NCBI RefSeq assembly: GCF_001922985.1
Contig: NZ_MRUH01000167.1
Coordinates: forward strand, 62,001-126,000
Length of the DNA: 64,000 nt
Direction of reading: 5' to 3'
Source of the DNA: Teredinibacter waterburyi
GTDB taxonomy: Bacteria; Pseudomonadota; Gammaproteobacteria; Pseudomonadales; Cellvibrionaceae
The notes under the pieces were generated by a model. That model was not told where the DNA came from, did no database searches, and saw only the letters and a list, made by a program, of their open reading frames with translations. The translations under genes were made by a program, and so were the position numbers. This document shows, in pieces, positions 17,532-27,068 of the stretch; the first letter of the stretch is position 1; every line of letters begins with the position of its first letter.

Positions 17532-18464
17532 TTATCCCATAATGTAGACAAAGATAAACAACGCCACCCAGACCACGTCAACAAAGTGCCAATACCAGCT
17601 AGACGCCTCAAAACCGAAGCAATCGTGATGGCTAAAGTGGCCCTTAGTAACAGAGCGTAACCACTGAACCAACAACATGAAGGTACCCATGGTAACGTGC
17701 AAACCGTGGAAGCCGGTCAACATGAAGAAGGTTGTACCATATACGCCAGTTTCTAAAGTAAGGCCCATATGCTGGTACGCATGCAAATATTCTTCGACTT
17801 GTAATATCAAGAAGATAATACCCAGCACAACAGTTAAACCCAACCAAGCGTTAAAGCCAAACAGACCGCCTTTTTTGTTGTTCTTCAATGCTGTATGCGC
17901 GAAGTGCACGGTAAAGCTGGAAGTAATCAGTACTAGAGTGTTCCAAAATGGTAACCAACCAGTCCAGTTGCCGACACCTGGGTTACTCATATTTTTTTCC
18001 GGACCAAAAACGCCGGCACCTTCACCGTTGGCCGCCATATCGGGGGTAACCATTAAAGGCCAGTCAGCTTGGAAACCACCCCACAACAATTCGCTGGTCG
18101 GGCCGGTACCCAAATGCGGTAAAGACATGTTACGCAAGTACCAAAGCGCGCCAAAGAATGCCGAAAAGAACATAACTTCACTGAAGATGAACCAACCCAT
18201 GCCCCACACAAAGGAGCGCTTAAGCTGGGCGCTATTTAGACCGCGCATGTTTTCATCTACAACGATACTAAACCATTTGAACAGAACAAATGCCAACAGC
18301 GCAAAACCCACCAAAAATATGGTAAAGCCGCTGCCGTCTTTGTCGGCCGATAGTTCGTTTAAATAATTGCCTAAGCCGAATACCGTCAAAAATAGCGCTA
18401 TCGATGCAAAGATCGGTAACTTACTTTGTTCCGGTACATAATAGGTTTCGTGTTGGTGTTCCAT
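17532..18464 (-). CDS. ctaE: cytochrome c oxidase subunit III
   Basis: 310-residue integral membrane subunit of the aa3-type oxidase with seven predicted helices. Typical segments include FSEVMFFSAFFGALWY, GLHGLHVTMGT read as FHGLHVTMG, and the end WYWHFVDVVWVALF. A loop of about 45 residues after helix 3, rich in Gly and Asn (TPDMAANGEG), is a common insertion in gammaproteobacterial CtaE. ATG 18464 is used; the preceding TTG is not needed. Last gene of the structural operon. Confidence 0.96.
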   Translation of the reverse strand: MEHQHETYYVPEQSKLPIFASIALFLTVFGLGNYLNELSADKDGSGFTIFLVGFALLAFVLFKWFSIVVDENMRGLNSAQLKRSFVWGMGWFIFSEVMFFSAFFGALWYLRNMSLPHLGTGPTSELLWGGFQADWPLMVTPDMAANGEGAGVFGPEKNMSNPGVGNWTGWLPFWNTLVLITSSFTVHFAHTALKNNKKGGLFGFNAWLGLTVVLGIIFLILQVEEYLHAYQHMGLTLETGVYGTTFFMLTGFHGLHVTMGTFMLLVQWLRSVTKGHFSHHDCFGFEASSWYWHFVDVVWVALFIFVYIMG

Positions 18465-18486
18465 CAAAAATACCCCGCTTGTTCTT

Positions 18487-19122
18487 CTAGCGTGCGGTTA
18501 AGGTTTGTGAGTCGGCAGTCGCCGGTTGCTCAGTGGATATTCGTTTTTGTACGAGTTCTTTCTGTTTTTGCTCTACTGCTTCTTTTGCACTTTCCGTAAC
18601 ATCGAACAACGTATAGGAAAGCGTTATCGTATTCACTGCCTTCGGCAGCTCTTGATCAACGATAAACTGCAAGCCAAGTTCAGCTGTTTCACCCGGCGCA
18701 AGTGTCTGCTGGTTAAAACAAAAACATTCTGTTTTGTGAAAATAGTCGGTCGCGTTGTGTGGAATTAAACTCGGTATCGCCTGCGCCACCATGATTTTCT
18801 CGGTGGGGTTGTGAGCGATAAAGTTGGTAACCACAGCCTCACCAGGATGCACCTGTATAGAAAAGTCCTGGGGCGAAAACCCCCAGGGCATGCCTTCATT
18901 ATTGGTGCTAACAAACTGCACCTTTACGGTACGGCTGGTATCCACTTTAGCTTCGACCGCGGTGTACTGACCTTTAGTTTTACCATTGAGGCCAGTCACC
19001 TCACAAAACAAATCGTAGAGCGGCGGCATTACCCACATAGCAAACACAAACATCGCGCCCGCTAAACTGAGTAGTTTGAGTACGGTGGTACGAAGTTGTT
19101 TACGATCCGACTCGGTTGCCAT
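18487..19122 (-). CDS. ctaG: cytochrome oxidase assembly protein CtaG (Cox11)
   Basis: 211 residues: one membrane helix (about 11-33) and a periplasmic beta-sandwich domain. The copper-binding CFCF motif is in KTECFCFNQQ. It inserts copper into CuB of subunit I. The gene lies between ctaD and ctaE as in pseudomonads and alphaproteobacteria. A Gln/Lys-rich, possibly helical tail ends the protein. Confidence 0.95.
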   Translation of the reverse strand: MATESDRKQLRTTVLKLLSLAGAMFVFAMWVMPPLYDLFCEVTGLNGKTKGQYTAVEAKVDTSRTVKVQFVSTNNEGMPWGFSPQDFSIQVHPGEAVVTNFIAHNPTEKIMVAQAIPSLIPHNATDYFHKTECFCFNQQTLAPGETAELGLQFIVDQELPKAVNTITLSYTLFDVTESAKEAVEQKQKELVQKRISTEQPATADSQTLTAR

Positions 19123-19155
19123 GCTCTACATCTAACCCGCTTTAATCTATTTGTA

Positions 19156-20706
19156 TTACTTCACTTCTGGTGGCGTGGTGAAGGTGTGATAAGGAGCTGG
19201 TGACGCTACGGTCCACTCCAAACCATGTGATCCTTCCCAAACTTCAGCCGTTGCCTTTTTGCCACCACGAATCGTTTTGACTACGTTGTACAACAAAAGG
19301 AGCTGCGCTGCGCCAAACATGAATGCACCAACAGAGGAGATCATGTTCCAGTCCGCCCAGAGCGGGTTGTAATCGGGGATACGACGCGGCATACCCGCCA
19401 AACCCGAGAAGTGCATTGGGAAAAAGGTAATGTTCAAACCAATAAAGGCCGTCCAGAACTGTACTTTACCCATAGTCTCGTCGTACATGTGACCGGTCCA
19501 CTTAGGTAACCAGTAGTAAACCGCAGCGGTGATCGAGAAGATCGCACCCGGTACTAGTACATAGTGAAAGTGAGCAACAACGAAGTAGGTATCGTGGTAC
19601 TGGAAGTCAGCCGGCGCCATTGCCAACATCAAGCCAGAGAAACCACCAATCGTAAACAGCACCACGAAGGCAATAGAGAACAACATGGGGGTTTCGAAGG
19701 TCATAGACCCGCGCCACATAGTGGTGACCCAGTTGAATACCTTAACGCCTGTGGGTACCGCAATCAGCATAGTCGCGTACATGAAAGCAACTTCGCCCAA
19801 CAGCGGCATACCAACGGTAAACATGTGGTGCGCCCAAACGATAAAGCTCAAGAACGCGATCGACGCGGTGGCATAAACCATTGAGGAGTAACCAAACAAC
19901 GGCTTGCGCGCGAAGGTTGGAATAATCGCACTTACCACACCAAATGCTGGCAAAATCATGATGTAAACTTCTGGGTGACCAAAGAACCAGAACACGTGCT
20001 GGAACAATACTGGGTCGCCACCACCGGCCGCATCAAAGAAGCTGGTGCCAAAGTGAATATCCATCAACATCATGGTTACAACACCTGCAAGTACCGGCAT
20101 TACGGCAATCAACAAGTAAGCTGTAATCAGCCAAGTCCAAACGAACAAAGGCATTTTCATCAGGGTCATACCTGGTGCACGCATGTTCAAAATGGTGGCG
20201 ATAATATTGATCGACCCCATAATTGAGCTCGCACCCATGATGTGTACCGCAAAGATAAAGAAGGTTACGGACGCAGGAGCATAGGTGGTAGATAGAGGAG
20301 CGTAGAATGTCCAACCAAAGTTTGGCGCACCACCTTCCATAAAGAGGGTAGAAGCCAGCATTGCGAAGGCAAACGGAAGAATCCAGAAGCTCCAGTTATT
20401 CATGCGCGGTAAGGCCATATCTGGAGCACCGACCATCATCGGGATCATCCAGTTTGCCAAGCCAACGAATGCTGGCATCACCGCACCAAATACCATCACC
20501 AAACCGTGCATGGTGGTCATTTGGTTGAAAAAACCTGGTTCAACTATCTGTAAACCCGGCTGGAATAATTCTGCGCGGATAACGAGCGCAAAAATACCGC
20601 CGAGGAAAAACATCGCGAAGCTGAACCAAAGGTACATGCTACCAATGTCTTTGTGGTTGGTTGTGTAGAACCAACGGGACAAGCCTTTCGCAGGACCATG
20701 TGCCAT
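19156..20706 (-). CDS. ctaD: cytochrome c oxidase subunit I
   Basis: 516-residue catalytic subunit with twelve predicted helices. It binds low-spin heme a, heme a3 and CuB and pumps protons. FFGHPEVYIMILPAFG carries a CuB histidine and the cross-linked tyrosine, followed by AHHMFTVG with two further CuB histidines. HFHYVLVPG holds the heme ligands. The acidic proton-channel region near HIMGASSIMGSIN has the usual aa3 layout. A strong AGGAGGT lies before ATG 20706. Confidence 0.98.
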   Translation of the reverse strand: MAHGPAKGLSRWFYTTNHKDIGSMYLWFSFAMFFLGGIFALVIRAELFQPGLQIVEPGFFNQMTTMHGLVMVFGAVMPAFVGLANWMIPMMVGAPDMALPRMNNWSFWILPFAFAMLASTLFMEGGAPNFGWTFYAPLSTTYAPASVTFFIFAVHIMGASSIMGSINIIATILNMRAPGMTLMKMPLFVWTWLITAYLLIAVMPVLAGVVTMMLMDIHFGTSFFDAAGGGDPVLFQHVFWFFGHPEVYIMILPAFGVVSAIIPTFARKPLFGYSSMVYATASIAFLSFIVWAHHMFTVGMPLLGEVAFMYATMLIAVPTGVKVFNWVTTMWRGSMTFETPMLFSIAFVVLFTIGGFSGLMLAMAPADFQYHDTYFVVAHFHYVLVPGAIFSITAAVYYWLPKWTGHMYDETMGKVQFWTAFIGLNITFFPMHFSGLAGMPRRIPDYNPLWADWNMISSVGAFMFGAAQLLLLYNVVKTIRGGKKATAEVWEGSHGLEWTVASPAPYHTFTTPPEVK

Positions 20707-20719
20707 GGTTACGACCTCC

Positions 20720-21853
20720 TTATTGGCCTTGCTTAAAATTCACAACGTCGATTGGCTGGACAGATTCGCCCATATTGTTGCCAAACGCGTTACGCTGGAA
20801 GGTAATCACTGCTGCAGATTGAACTGGAGTCAGCTGTTCGCCAAACGGAGGCATACCTTGACCGCCGTTGATTACTCGATCTAAGTGCAACTTGATATCG
20901 CCAGTAGCAATAGTGCTGTCCTTAATCGCCGGGAACATTCCGGGAATACCTTCACCACCGGCTTGGTGACAAGCGGCGCAATAGGTTTCGTACACACTTT
21001 CACCTTCGGCATAAAGCTGGTCGAAAGTAAGCGTTTGCTTCGCGGCTTCAGCTACTGCCGCAGCTGCTGCACGTTTTTCTGCCATCCAAGCGTCATACTC
21101 TCCCTGCTCTACGGCTTTAACCACAATCGGCATAAAGCCGTGGTCTTTACCGCACAACTCAGCACACTGGCCGCGGAACAAACCGGGCTCTTCGACATAA
21201 GTCCATGCTTCGTTGATATAGCCGGGAATCGCATCGCGCTTAACAGCTAGATCGGGAACCCACCAACTGTGGATAACGTCATTAGCCGTTACCAAAAAGC
21301 GTACTTTCTTTTTGGTAGGAATTAACAATACCTGATCAACTTCGAGTAGGTAGTTTTCCGATTTGGCGTCTTTGGTGTAGATCTCCTCGCGTGAGGAATC
21401 GCTCAGGTTTGCAAAGAAGCTGACATCTTCACCCAGATATTCGTATTTCCACTTCCACTGATAACCCGTGATCAAGATATCAACGTCCGCATCAGCGGTA
21501 TCGTAAATCTTGATCAAGGTGGAAGTTGCTGGGAATGCCATAGCAATCAAAATTGCAAATGGGATTACGGTCCAGACAATTTCCAGCTTAGTGCTGTGGT
21601 GAAATTGAGCCGCTTCCGCTCCACGTGATTTGCGGTGAGCGAACATGGAGTAAAACATCACCCCAAACACCACTGCACCAATGCCGACGCACCACCAGAA
21701 AATCGTCATGTGCAAGCTATACACTTCACGACTTACTTCCGTTACGCCTTCGGTCATATTTAGCTGCCACTCGCCTGCAGCAGCCAACGAAGGCAACACC
21801 ACAATGGAAAATGCGAATAGCAGAGCGAGCGACCGCTTGGAAATACTTAACAT
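20720..21853 (-). CDS. ctaC: cytochrome c oxidase subunit II with fused cytochrome c domain
   Basis: 377 residues: signal peptide (ends AAAG), two membrane helices, a cupredoxin CuA domain and a C-terminal cytochrome c domain. CuA ligands are seen in VIHSWW and in CAELCGKDHGFM (C-x3-C-x3-H-x2-M). The heme site is CAACH at about residue 292, with a Met in MPPFGE as likely ligand. This makes it a caa3-type subunit II, entry point for electrons from cytochrome c. First gene of the ctaC-ctaD-ctaG-ctaE operon, 13 bases before ctaD. Confidence 0.97.
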   Translation of the reverse strand: MLSISKRSLALLFAFSIVVLPSLAAAGEWQLNMTEGVTEVSREVYSLHMTIFWWCVGIGAVVFGVMFYSMFAHRKSRGAEAAQFHHSTKLEIVWTVIPFAILIAMAFPATSTLIKIYDTADADVDILITGYQWKWKYEYLGEDVSFFANLSDSSREEIYTKDAKSENYLLEVDQVLLIPTKKKVRFLVTANDVIHSWWVPDLAVKRDAIPGYINEAWTYVEEPGLFRGQCAELCGKDHGFMPIVVKAVEQGEYDAWMAEKRAAAAAVAEAAKQTLTFDQLYAEGESVYETYCAACHQAGGEGIPGMFPAIKDSTIATGDIKLHLDRVINGGQGMPPFGEQLTPVQSAAVITFQRNAFGNNMGESVQPIDVVNFKQGQ

Positions 21854-22207
21854 CGCCCTATCTCCGTATTGAACTAGGAAAAATTATTTGTGTTGACCCT
21901 TATGGGAGGCGGGATATGCCATTATAAGGGCTGCAGTTAAGGCCGACCGGTTGTATCGAGGAACACCCCGAAAACCGCTCTTACTGCGTTTACCAATACC
22001 GTCCCAGCATCACTACAACACGATAAAACGTCTGTAATGATGACACATGGCACTAAATCGTAAACGACAGGCGCAAGAGGGCTGCGGCATCTTGTCGCAG
22101 CGGGCGATTATAGCGGGAGCGGGAAGCATAAGTAAGGGCTAAGAGCCCCACATCTGCGGATTTCTCACAATTACATACTTTTGGTACGGTTAAAGAACAG
22201 GTGATTT
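21854..22207. other. divergent promoter region, ctaC / MATE gene
   Basis: 354 bases between divergent genes. A CTGCG...CGCAG hairpin lies near 22081-22100. I looked for FNR/ANR, CRP and LexA boxes (dinF is a LexA target in E. coli) and found none convincing. No small ORF is supported. Confidence 0.4.
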
Positions 22208-23566
22208 GTGCAAATATCGGCCAAAGGCCTTAGGAATAGCTTTTTTCTATTGCCTCACCGCCAGGCGTGGCAGTTGGCTTGGCCAATGACGTTAAGCAAT
22301 ATTTCCAACCCCCTCATGGGCATGGCTGATACAGCGATGCTTGGCCACCTCCCCGACGGCATTTACCTTGGTGCGGTCGCAATAGGGGCTAATATTATGG
22401 CCCTGCTGTTCTGGATGTTGGCATTCCTGCGGATGGGTACCACCAGCTTTGTCGGTCGCCACTACGGCAGCGGCGATGATGATGCGCTACTTAAGCACCT
22501 CGGCCGGAGTATCGGTGTAGCGCTGACCATGGGGCTTAGCCTAATCGCGCTACAGTGGGTACTGATCAACCTCGCCGTGCTATTAATAGCCCCGAATGCC
22601 GAACTTTCGCAACTCGCACACCAGTACTGCACCATCCGAATCTACGGCGCACCCGCCGTATTACTCACCTACATTGCCATAGGTACGCTTATCGGGCTGC
22701 AAAACACACGTCTGCCACTTTTGATTGCTGTGGCAAGTAACGCCCTTAATATTGGCCTCGACTACCTTTTTATTGTGCGCTTTAACTGGCTTAGTGCCGG
22801 CGCCGCCTACGCAACACTCATCGCCGAATACAGCGCCTGCGCCCTTGCCATATACCTCTGTATCAGGCTGCTACGGCGCAAACTGCAACAGCTGTCGTGG
22901 CAACAACTCACTAATGGGCTTGTCGACTGGCCTCAGTGGCGCAAGCTTTTAAGCCTAAACAGTGACTTATTTATACGTACCGGTGCACTGCTATTCGTGT
23001 TTAATTTTTTTACCGCTCAAAGCGGCCGCCTCGGTGAAGAGGTGTTAGCGGCGAATGCGATCCTCATGCAATTTGTACTTTTTATAGCCTTCGGTCTCGA
23101 CGGTTACGCCCATGCGGTAGAAGCGATGGGCGCGCGTAGCCTTGGGCAGGGGAATATGGCGGCTTTCCTACGTGCCTGCGGCGCGGCGTGCAGCGCGGCA
23201 TTAGCCGTCGCACTAACATTAACACTGGTCCTGGCATTTGGTCAGAGTAGCTTTATATCGATATTCACCGATAACACTGATTTGCGTTTAGGGGTGGCAG
23301 AATATTTTGGATGGATTATCATGCTGCCCCTTGTGAGTGTTTGGACCTACCTTCTCGACGGCATTTTCATTGGCGCCGGCCAAACTCGGCTGATGCGTAA
23401 TTGGATGCTCTTTTCAGTTCTCTGTTGTTTTCTCCCGCTTTGGTGGCTGACTGACGACTGGCAAAATCACGGTCTCTGGGCCAGCTTTACACTCTTTAAC
23501 CTTGTTCGCGGGGCAAGCCTAGCCAGAGCCTTCTATACTCTGACGAAGCAACGCTATTGGTTTTGA
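22208..23566 (+). CDS. MATE family efflux transporter, DinF-like
   Basis: 452-residue inner-membrane transporter with twelve predicted helices, probably an Na+ or H+ antiporter exporting organic cations. The N-terminal LAWPMTLSNISNPLMGMADTAMLGHL is diagnostic of the DinF branch. The start is GTG 22208, with AGG five bases upstream. Monogenic. Substrates cannot be predicted. Confidence 0.9.
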   Translation: MQISAKGLRNSFFLLPHRQAWQLAWPMTLSNISNPLMGMADTAMLGHLPDGIYLGAVAIGANIMALLFWMLAFLRMGTTSFVGRHYGSGDDDALLKHLGRSIGVALTMGLSLIALQWVLINLAVLLIAPNAELSQLAHQYCTIRIYGAPAVLLTYIAIGTLIGLQNTRLPLLIAVASNALNIGLDYLFIVRFNWLSAGAAYATLIAEYSACALAIYLCIRLLRRKLQQLSWQQLTNGLVDWPQWRKLLSLNSDLFIRTGALLFVFNFFTAQSGRLGEEVLAANAILMQFVLFIAFGLDGYAHAVEAMGARSLGQGNMAAFLRACGAACSAALAVALTLTLVLAFGQSSFISIFTDNTDLRLGVAEYFGWIIMLPLVSVWTYLLDGIFIGAGQTRLMRNWMLFSVLCCFLPLWWLTDDWQNHGLWASFTLFNLVRGASLARAFYTLTKQRYWF

Positions 23567-23750
23567 TGTGGCGCAATTTCCCGCTTGCTACTATTGTTAA
23601 AGTAACCTCTAGGTTCAGAGCAAAAACACATAAAGCGCTTAAGGTATGCGACTTGCTTTGTAGTTCGCAACCTCTACACGCTTGCGCCTTGAAACGCCAG
23701 CCTGCGCCGACGGTTTTTGCCTCTAGCCTACATTAGCGTCCTTGTGATTT

Positions 23751-24428
23751 ATGACAGAGTCTAGAATTTTGCTTATCCGTAAGTCTATTGCCGAAGCACA
23801 ACGCATCGAATCCGAACAGCATGGCCTCGACGCGTACCTACAAGCCCGCCTGCCGGGGTTGCACCATAGTATTGCTTTACCGCGCGACAACGCTGTCCCT
23901 GCACTTCGGCTTTTTGTGACACGCTATATCGAGCAGGTTCCCGATTTTATCGAAGCGCTAACCGACCTCACGGAATCGGCCGGCGTGTACAACTATGCGA
24001 AACGATTTTTAACCATAGCGGAAGATTATTTTTTTCAACCGCCAGAACTGGTTGAAGCAAATGAAGGTATGCGGGCATTAATCGACGAAGCTTATTTGGC
24101 TCACCGGTTAATCGAGGAATTAAACGATCGCGTTATTATGACTTGCGGCGTACCCCTGTCACCTATGGATATGACGCTCGCCAATATTATTGTTCACGAC
24201 ATTATTGGCGAAGAGTTTGCCAATCAGCTAGATTTGGCCGTGCACTATTCAATTGAGGCGCTCTTTGAAACTGAGAATTTTTGTAAGGCCGCGGATTTTG
24301 AACGCTACTTAAAGCAGCATCACAAAAATGGCTGGAAGTTTGCCATCGATAAATGGCCGTGCTTAGCCCGCGATTTAAAAATTACACTTGATCTCGACGA
24401 CAATGCACCGCCGCCAAACGTTCACTAA
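23751..24428 (+). CDS. conserved-looking protein of unknown function
   Basis: 225 residues, no signal peptide or membrane helix, acidic, predicted mostly helical. No family recognised. Conspicuous segments are YFFQPPELVEANEGMRALIDEAYLAHRL and MDMTLANIIVHDIIG, which look like a packed helical core with His and Glu residues. It starts 185 bases after the MATE gene on the same strand and ends 20 bases from a convergent unknown gene. Codon usage and composition look like the neighbours, so it is very likely a real gene. Confidence 0.7.
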   Translation: MTESRILLIRKSIAEAQRIESEQHGLDAYLQARLPGLHHSIALPRDNAVPALRLFVTRYIEQVPDFIEALTDLTESAGVYNYAKRFLTIAEDYFFQPPELVEANEGMRALIDEAYLAHRLIEELNDRVIMTCGVPLSPMDMTLANIIVHDIIGEEFANQLDLAVHYSIEALFETENFCKAADFERYLKQHHKNGWKFAIDKWPCLARDLKITLDLDDNAPPPNVH

Positions 24429-24448
24429 CTAGATACCGCCAAACATTT

Positions 24449-24874
24449 CTAGCCGCCGACTTGCGGCGGGGTGGTACGCGCAACCCATTCCCACCATTGC
24501 TGTTCGCCGTCGGCGGTTGTATCTTTGGTTTGGTGAACATCCCAAGTCACTAAATAATCTGGGTCCTGCACTTTCACACCATCTTGACTGGTGTGGAACT
24601 CCCCCTTCGGGGCACTAAACCAACAACTAAGATTGGCCGGCAAAATAAAATCGGCGGCACTGCCATCGGCCTTCTGTTGCAGCTGCAACGTAATTCCCAT
24701 TTCGGCGTCTACCGCTGTTACGCTGCCAGTAATTAAATTTTGCTTAAGCAATTCGCCCTGAAGGTTGAAGTAACTTAAACCAACCAAACAGGTTTTATTG
24801 ACCACATCAGCTAAGGTCAACCCTGTCACGTCCTGTATCGGTATGCTTTTGCTTTCATAAGTATTCACTTGCAC
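24449..24874 (-). CDS. small protein of unknown function
   Basis: 141 residues, soluble, probably mainly beta: a first domain with alternating hydrophobic pattern (LTGSVTAVDAEMGITLQLQ-like, ending near residue 90) and a Trp-rich tail (QQWWEWVARTTPP). No family recognised. GTG 24874 has AAGGA nine bases upstream. It follows the FeS/anchor fusion gene by about 100 bases on the same strand and might be co-transcribed with it, but it shows no metal-binding motif. Confidence 0.65.
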   Translation of the reverse strand: MQVNTYESKSIPIQDVTGLTLADVVNKTCLVGLSYFNLQGELLKQNLITGSVTAVDAEMGITLQLQQKADGSAADFILPANLSCWFSAPKGEFHTSQDGVKVQDPDYLVTWDVHQTKDTTADGEQQWWEWVARTTPPQVGG

Positions 24875-24970
24875 TAACTCTTTCCTTTAGCTCTCAACGA
24901 CGAGCGACAATTATTCGCTATTCTTTTATCGCGCCTCCACCATTAACAAGATAGGCACACCACCTGCAGC

Positions 24971-26938
24971 CTAGTGATGCAGCGGAGCAACGCCGGTAGC
25001 TGGGTTATTCGCCAAACCGATATCCCGCGCATGATCTTCAAAGCCTTTGTTCTTCCAAAAGAACGCGCCGGGCATAGTTGTTGGAATAACCAAAATATAG
25101 AAGAGTGCCCGACCAATAGCCGCAGTGAAAATATTCACCAACGCAAGTGCAATCCAAGCCGCTAGAATCCAGAACGTACTGAACCCTTCACTCGCCAAAG
25201 TCAACAAACCGAGGCTGGCTATTAAATTAAGGCCAAGTAGCCAGTTGCGCATTACATAGGTTTTTCCGAACGTCGTACACTGCACATAATGTGAGGCGGC
25301 ACCTTCGTGTTCAGCCCTATTCATATCATGATTGTGTCCGATCAAGCCTATTGCTTCGATTGCCAAACCAATACTAAAGCAAGACAGCAACACGACCAAT
25401 GCCTGAGTAACGTCTGCGCCTTGTACAAGTATGGTCGACACAATAATTGCGCCGGCAAAGGTCGCGCCCAGCGATAGGCTGTTACCGACAAACGAGGTTC
25501 CAGTTTGCCAGTGATCCCAAAAAGGTCGAGCCTTAATACGATAGCAACGGCACATATAGTAGATACCACCAATCCCGGAGATTAACGCAAACAAGCCCGC
25601 GCCCAAGATATAGTTTTGTAGATTAAGGCTACTGCTAAGCACTGTTAAATCAAAATCAAACCAATCGCTCAACCATTGATTAATAGTCTGATTTAACGGC
25701 AGTGCGAACAGCGCCGTTAAACCGCCGCCAGCTGCGAGCATCGACAAGCCGAAACCTTCTCGCGCCATAGGCGAGTGCCGCAAGTTGTTAAAACCTCGAT
25801 AAAAGCGCATCGGTTTACCTAGGTGGGTAACGCTCATCAACAAACCGAATGCGGTGAAAACCACACTTACAACGCAGAGCACAAAAAACATATCGCTCGA
25901 CATAAATTCAACAAAAGGCGCAATGCCAAATAGCGCCGCTACAAATGGAATTGAAAACAAGCCAAATGCAGCTTGAGCAAACAACGTAAACAGCACTAGT
26001 GGATTTTCTCGGCTGTTTAATCGTGACAAATTCCAAAAACGTGCCTTACCCTGCTTCTGATCGACAACAGGTTTGTAACTACCTTTCTCATCGCGATGAT
26101 ATTTAATCGGCATTGAATCGGTGCGACTCATTTCCATTGGCATGGTTTTAGTTTGCTGGAAGCGAATATTGGGGTGAGTAATCTCTGGGTCGGGAAATCC
26201 GGGTATAGAGGTTTTACACTGCTCGCGATTTTCCGGTGTGTTTTCGATTACGCCGAAATCTAAGGCATTACCAATACAAGCCGATACACAGCTTGGCTTT
26301 AAGCCAACTTCTAAACGATCGACACACATATTGCACTTGCTAACTTGGCCTTTAATGGGGTCTAGCTGCGGTGCATTGTAGGGGCATACCCAAGTACAGT
26401 AGCCGCAACCAAAACAGGTTTCGGGGTCTTGTAGAACCGCGCCGTATTCGGCGTGTTTTGTATAGGCGCGTGTCGGACAGCCTTTTAGGCACACCGGATC
26501 ATCACAGTGGTTACACGCCATGGAAATATTCATGCGCTTGTAGTCAGGATAAGATCCGCCCTCTACATAGCCGACACTTCTAAAGGCAATGTGCGCAGGG
26601 TTTTCATTTTTTTCTGAACAAGCCGCTTCGCACGCGTGGCAGCCAATGCAGTTATCGGCGGTAAAGAAAAAACCATGCTGCTTATTTCGATTCGGATTGC
26701 TGCCGACTTCTGGGTTGTCATTAATAAACATCGGTCGATTTGCATCGAGCCCAGTAAGCTCAACCAAATCGATTAACTGGCCGTAGCGGTTTTGATCTTT
26801 AATTGGTTGCTCGGGCAAAAAAGCATAGGGCTGCTCTTGGGTTCTAACTTCCCAATGGTTGGAGCGCCCTTTTTGCTCTTCACCAAGCTTGGCGGTTGCG
26901 GGATCGAAACTTTGCACCGGGTCTTTAATTTCGCTCAT
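24971..26938 (-). CDS. DmsB-DmsC-type fusion: four-cluster ferredoxin plus membrane anchor
   Basis: 655 residues. Residues to about 240 hold four [4Fe-4S] motifs (CIGCHACEAAC, CNHCDDPVCLKGC, CFGCGYCTWVC, CNMC...C...C), as in DmsB. From about residue 315 there are eight or so membrane helices of the DmsC/NrfD-like quinol-oxidising anchor type. It should move electrons between the quinone pool and the molybdoenzyme encoded just upstream. B and C subunits are usually separate; here they are one chain. ATG 26938 has GGAA upstream. The gene starts 115 bases after its partner. Confidence 0.88.
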   Translation of the reverse strand: MSEIKDPVQSFDPATAKLGEEQKGRSNHWEVRTQEQPYAFLPEQPIKDQNRYGQLIDLVELTGLDANRPMFINDNPEVGSNPNRNKQHGFFFTADNCIGCHACEAACSEKNENPAHIAFRSVGYVEGGSYPDYKRMNISMACNHCDDPVCLKGCPTRAYTKHAEYGAVLQDPETCFGCGYCTWVCPYNAPQLDPIKGQVSKCNMCVDRLEVGLKPSCVSACIGNALDFGVIENTPENREQCKTSIPGFPDPEITHPNIRFQQTKTMPMEMSRTDSMPIKYHRDEKGSYKPVVDQKQGKARFWNLSRLNSRENPLVLFTLFAQAAFGLFSIPFVAALFGIAPFVEFMSSDMFFVLCVVSVVFTAFGLLMSVTHLGKPMRFYRGFNNLRHSPMAREGFGLSMLAAGGGLTALFALPLNQTINQWLSDWFDFDLTVLSSSLNLQNYILGAGLFALISGIGGIYYMCRCYRIKARPFWDHWQTGTSFVGNSLSLGATFAGAIIVSTILVQGADVTQALVVLLSCFSIGLAIEAIGLIGHNHDMNRAEHEGAASHYVQCTTFGKTYVMRNWLLGLNLIASLGLLTLASEGFSTFWILAAWIALALVNIFTAAIGRALFYILVIPTTMPGAFFWKNKGFEDHARDIGLANNPATGVAPLHH

Positions 26939-27013
26939 TTGCGTTTTCCAAAATAATGCTTGTTTGCCAAATTTTGATGGAGCTAGCTGCGCAAGCTCAG
27001 GCGTTTACTTTTT

Positions 27014-27068
27014 AATAGGTCGACTTAATAGGTACGACTTAATAGGTACGACTTAATAGGTACGACTT
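27014..27068. repeat. 14-bp tandem repeat across a stop codon
   Basis: AATAGGTACGACTT occurs three times in a row (27027-27068), preceded by a 13-base copy lacking one A (27014-27026). On the minus strand each copy reads AAGTCGTACCTATT, and the molybdoenzyme's TAA stop (27055-27053) lies at the first junction. Extra copies therefore fall after the stop and do not change the protein. Confidence 0.9.

Noticed and set aside
17677-18366. 229-codon plus-strand frame opposite ctaE
   Set aside because: Full overlap with subunit III; composition is what the antisense of a membrane protein gives.
21854-22207. LexA box in front of the DinF-like gene
   Set aside because: dinF is a LexA target in E. 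coli, but no CTGT-N8-ACAG match is present here.
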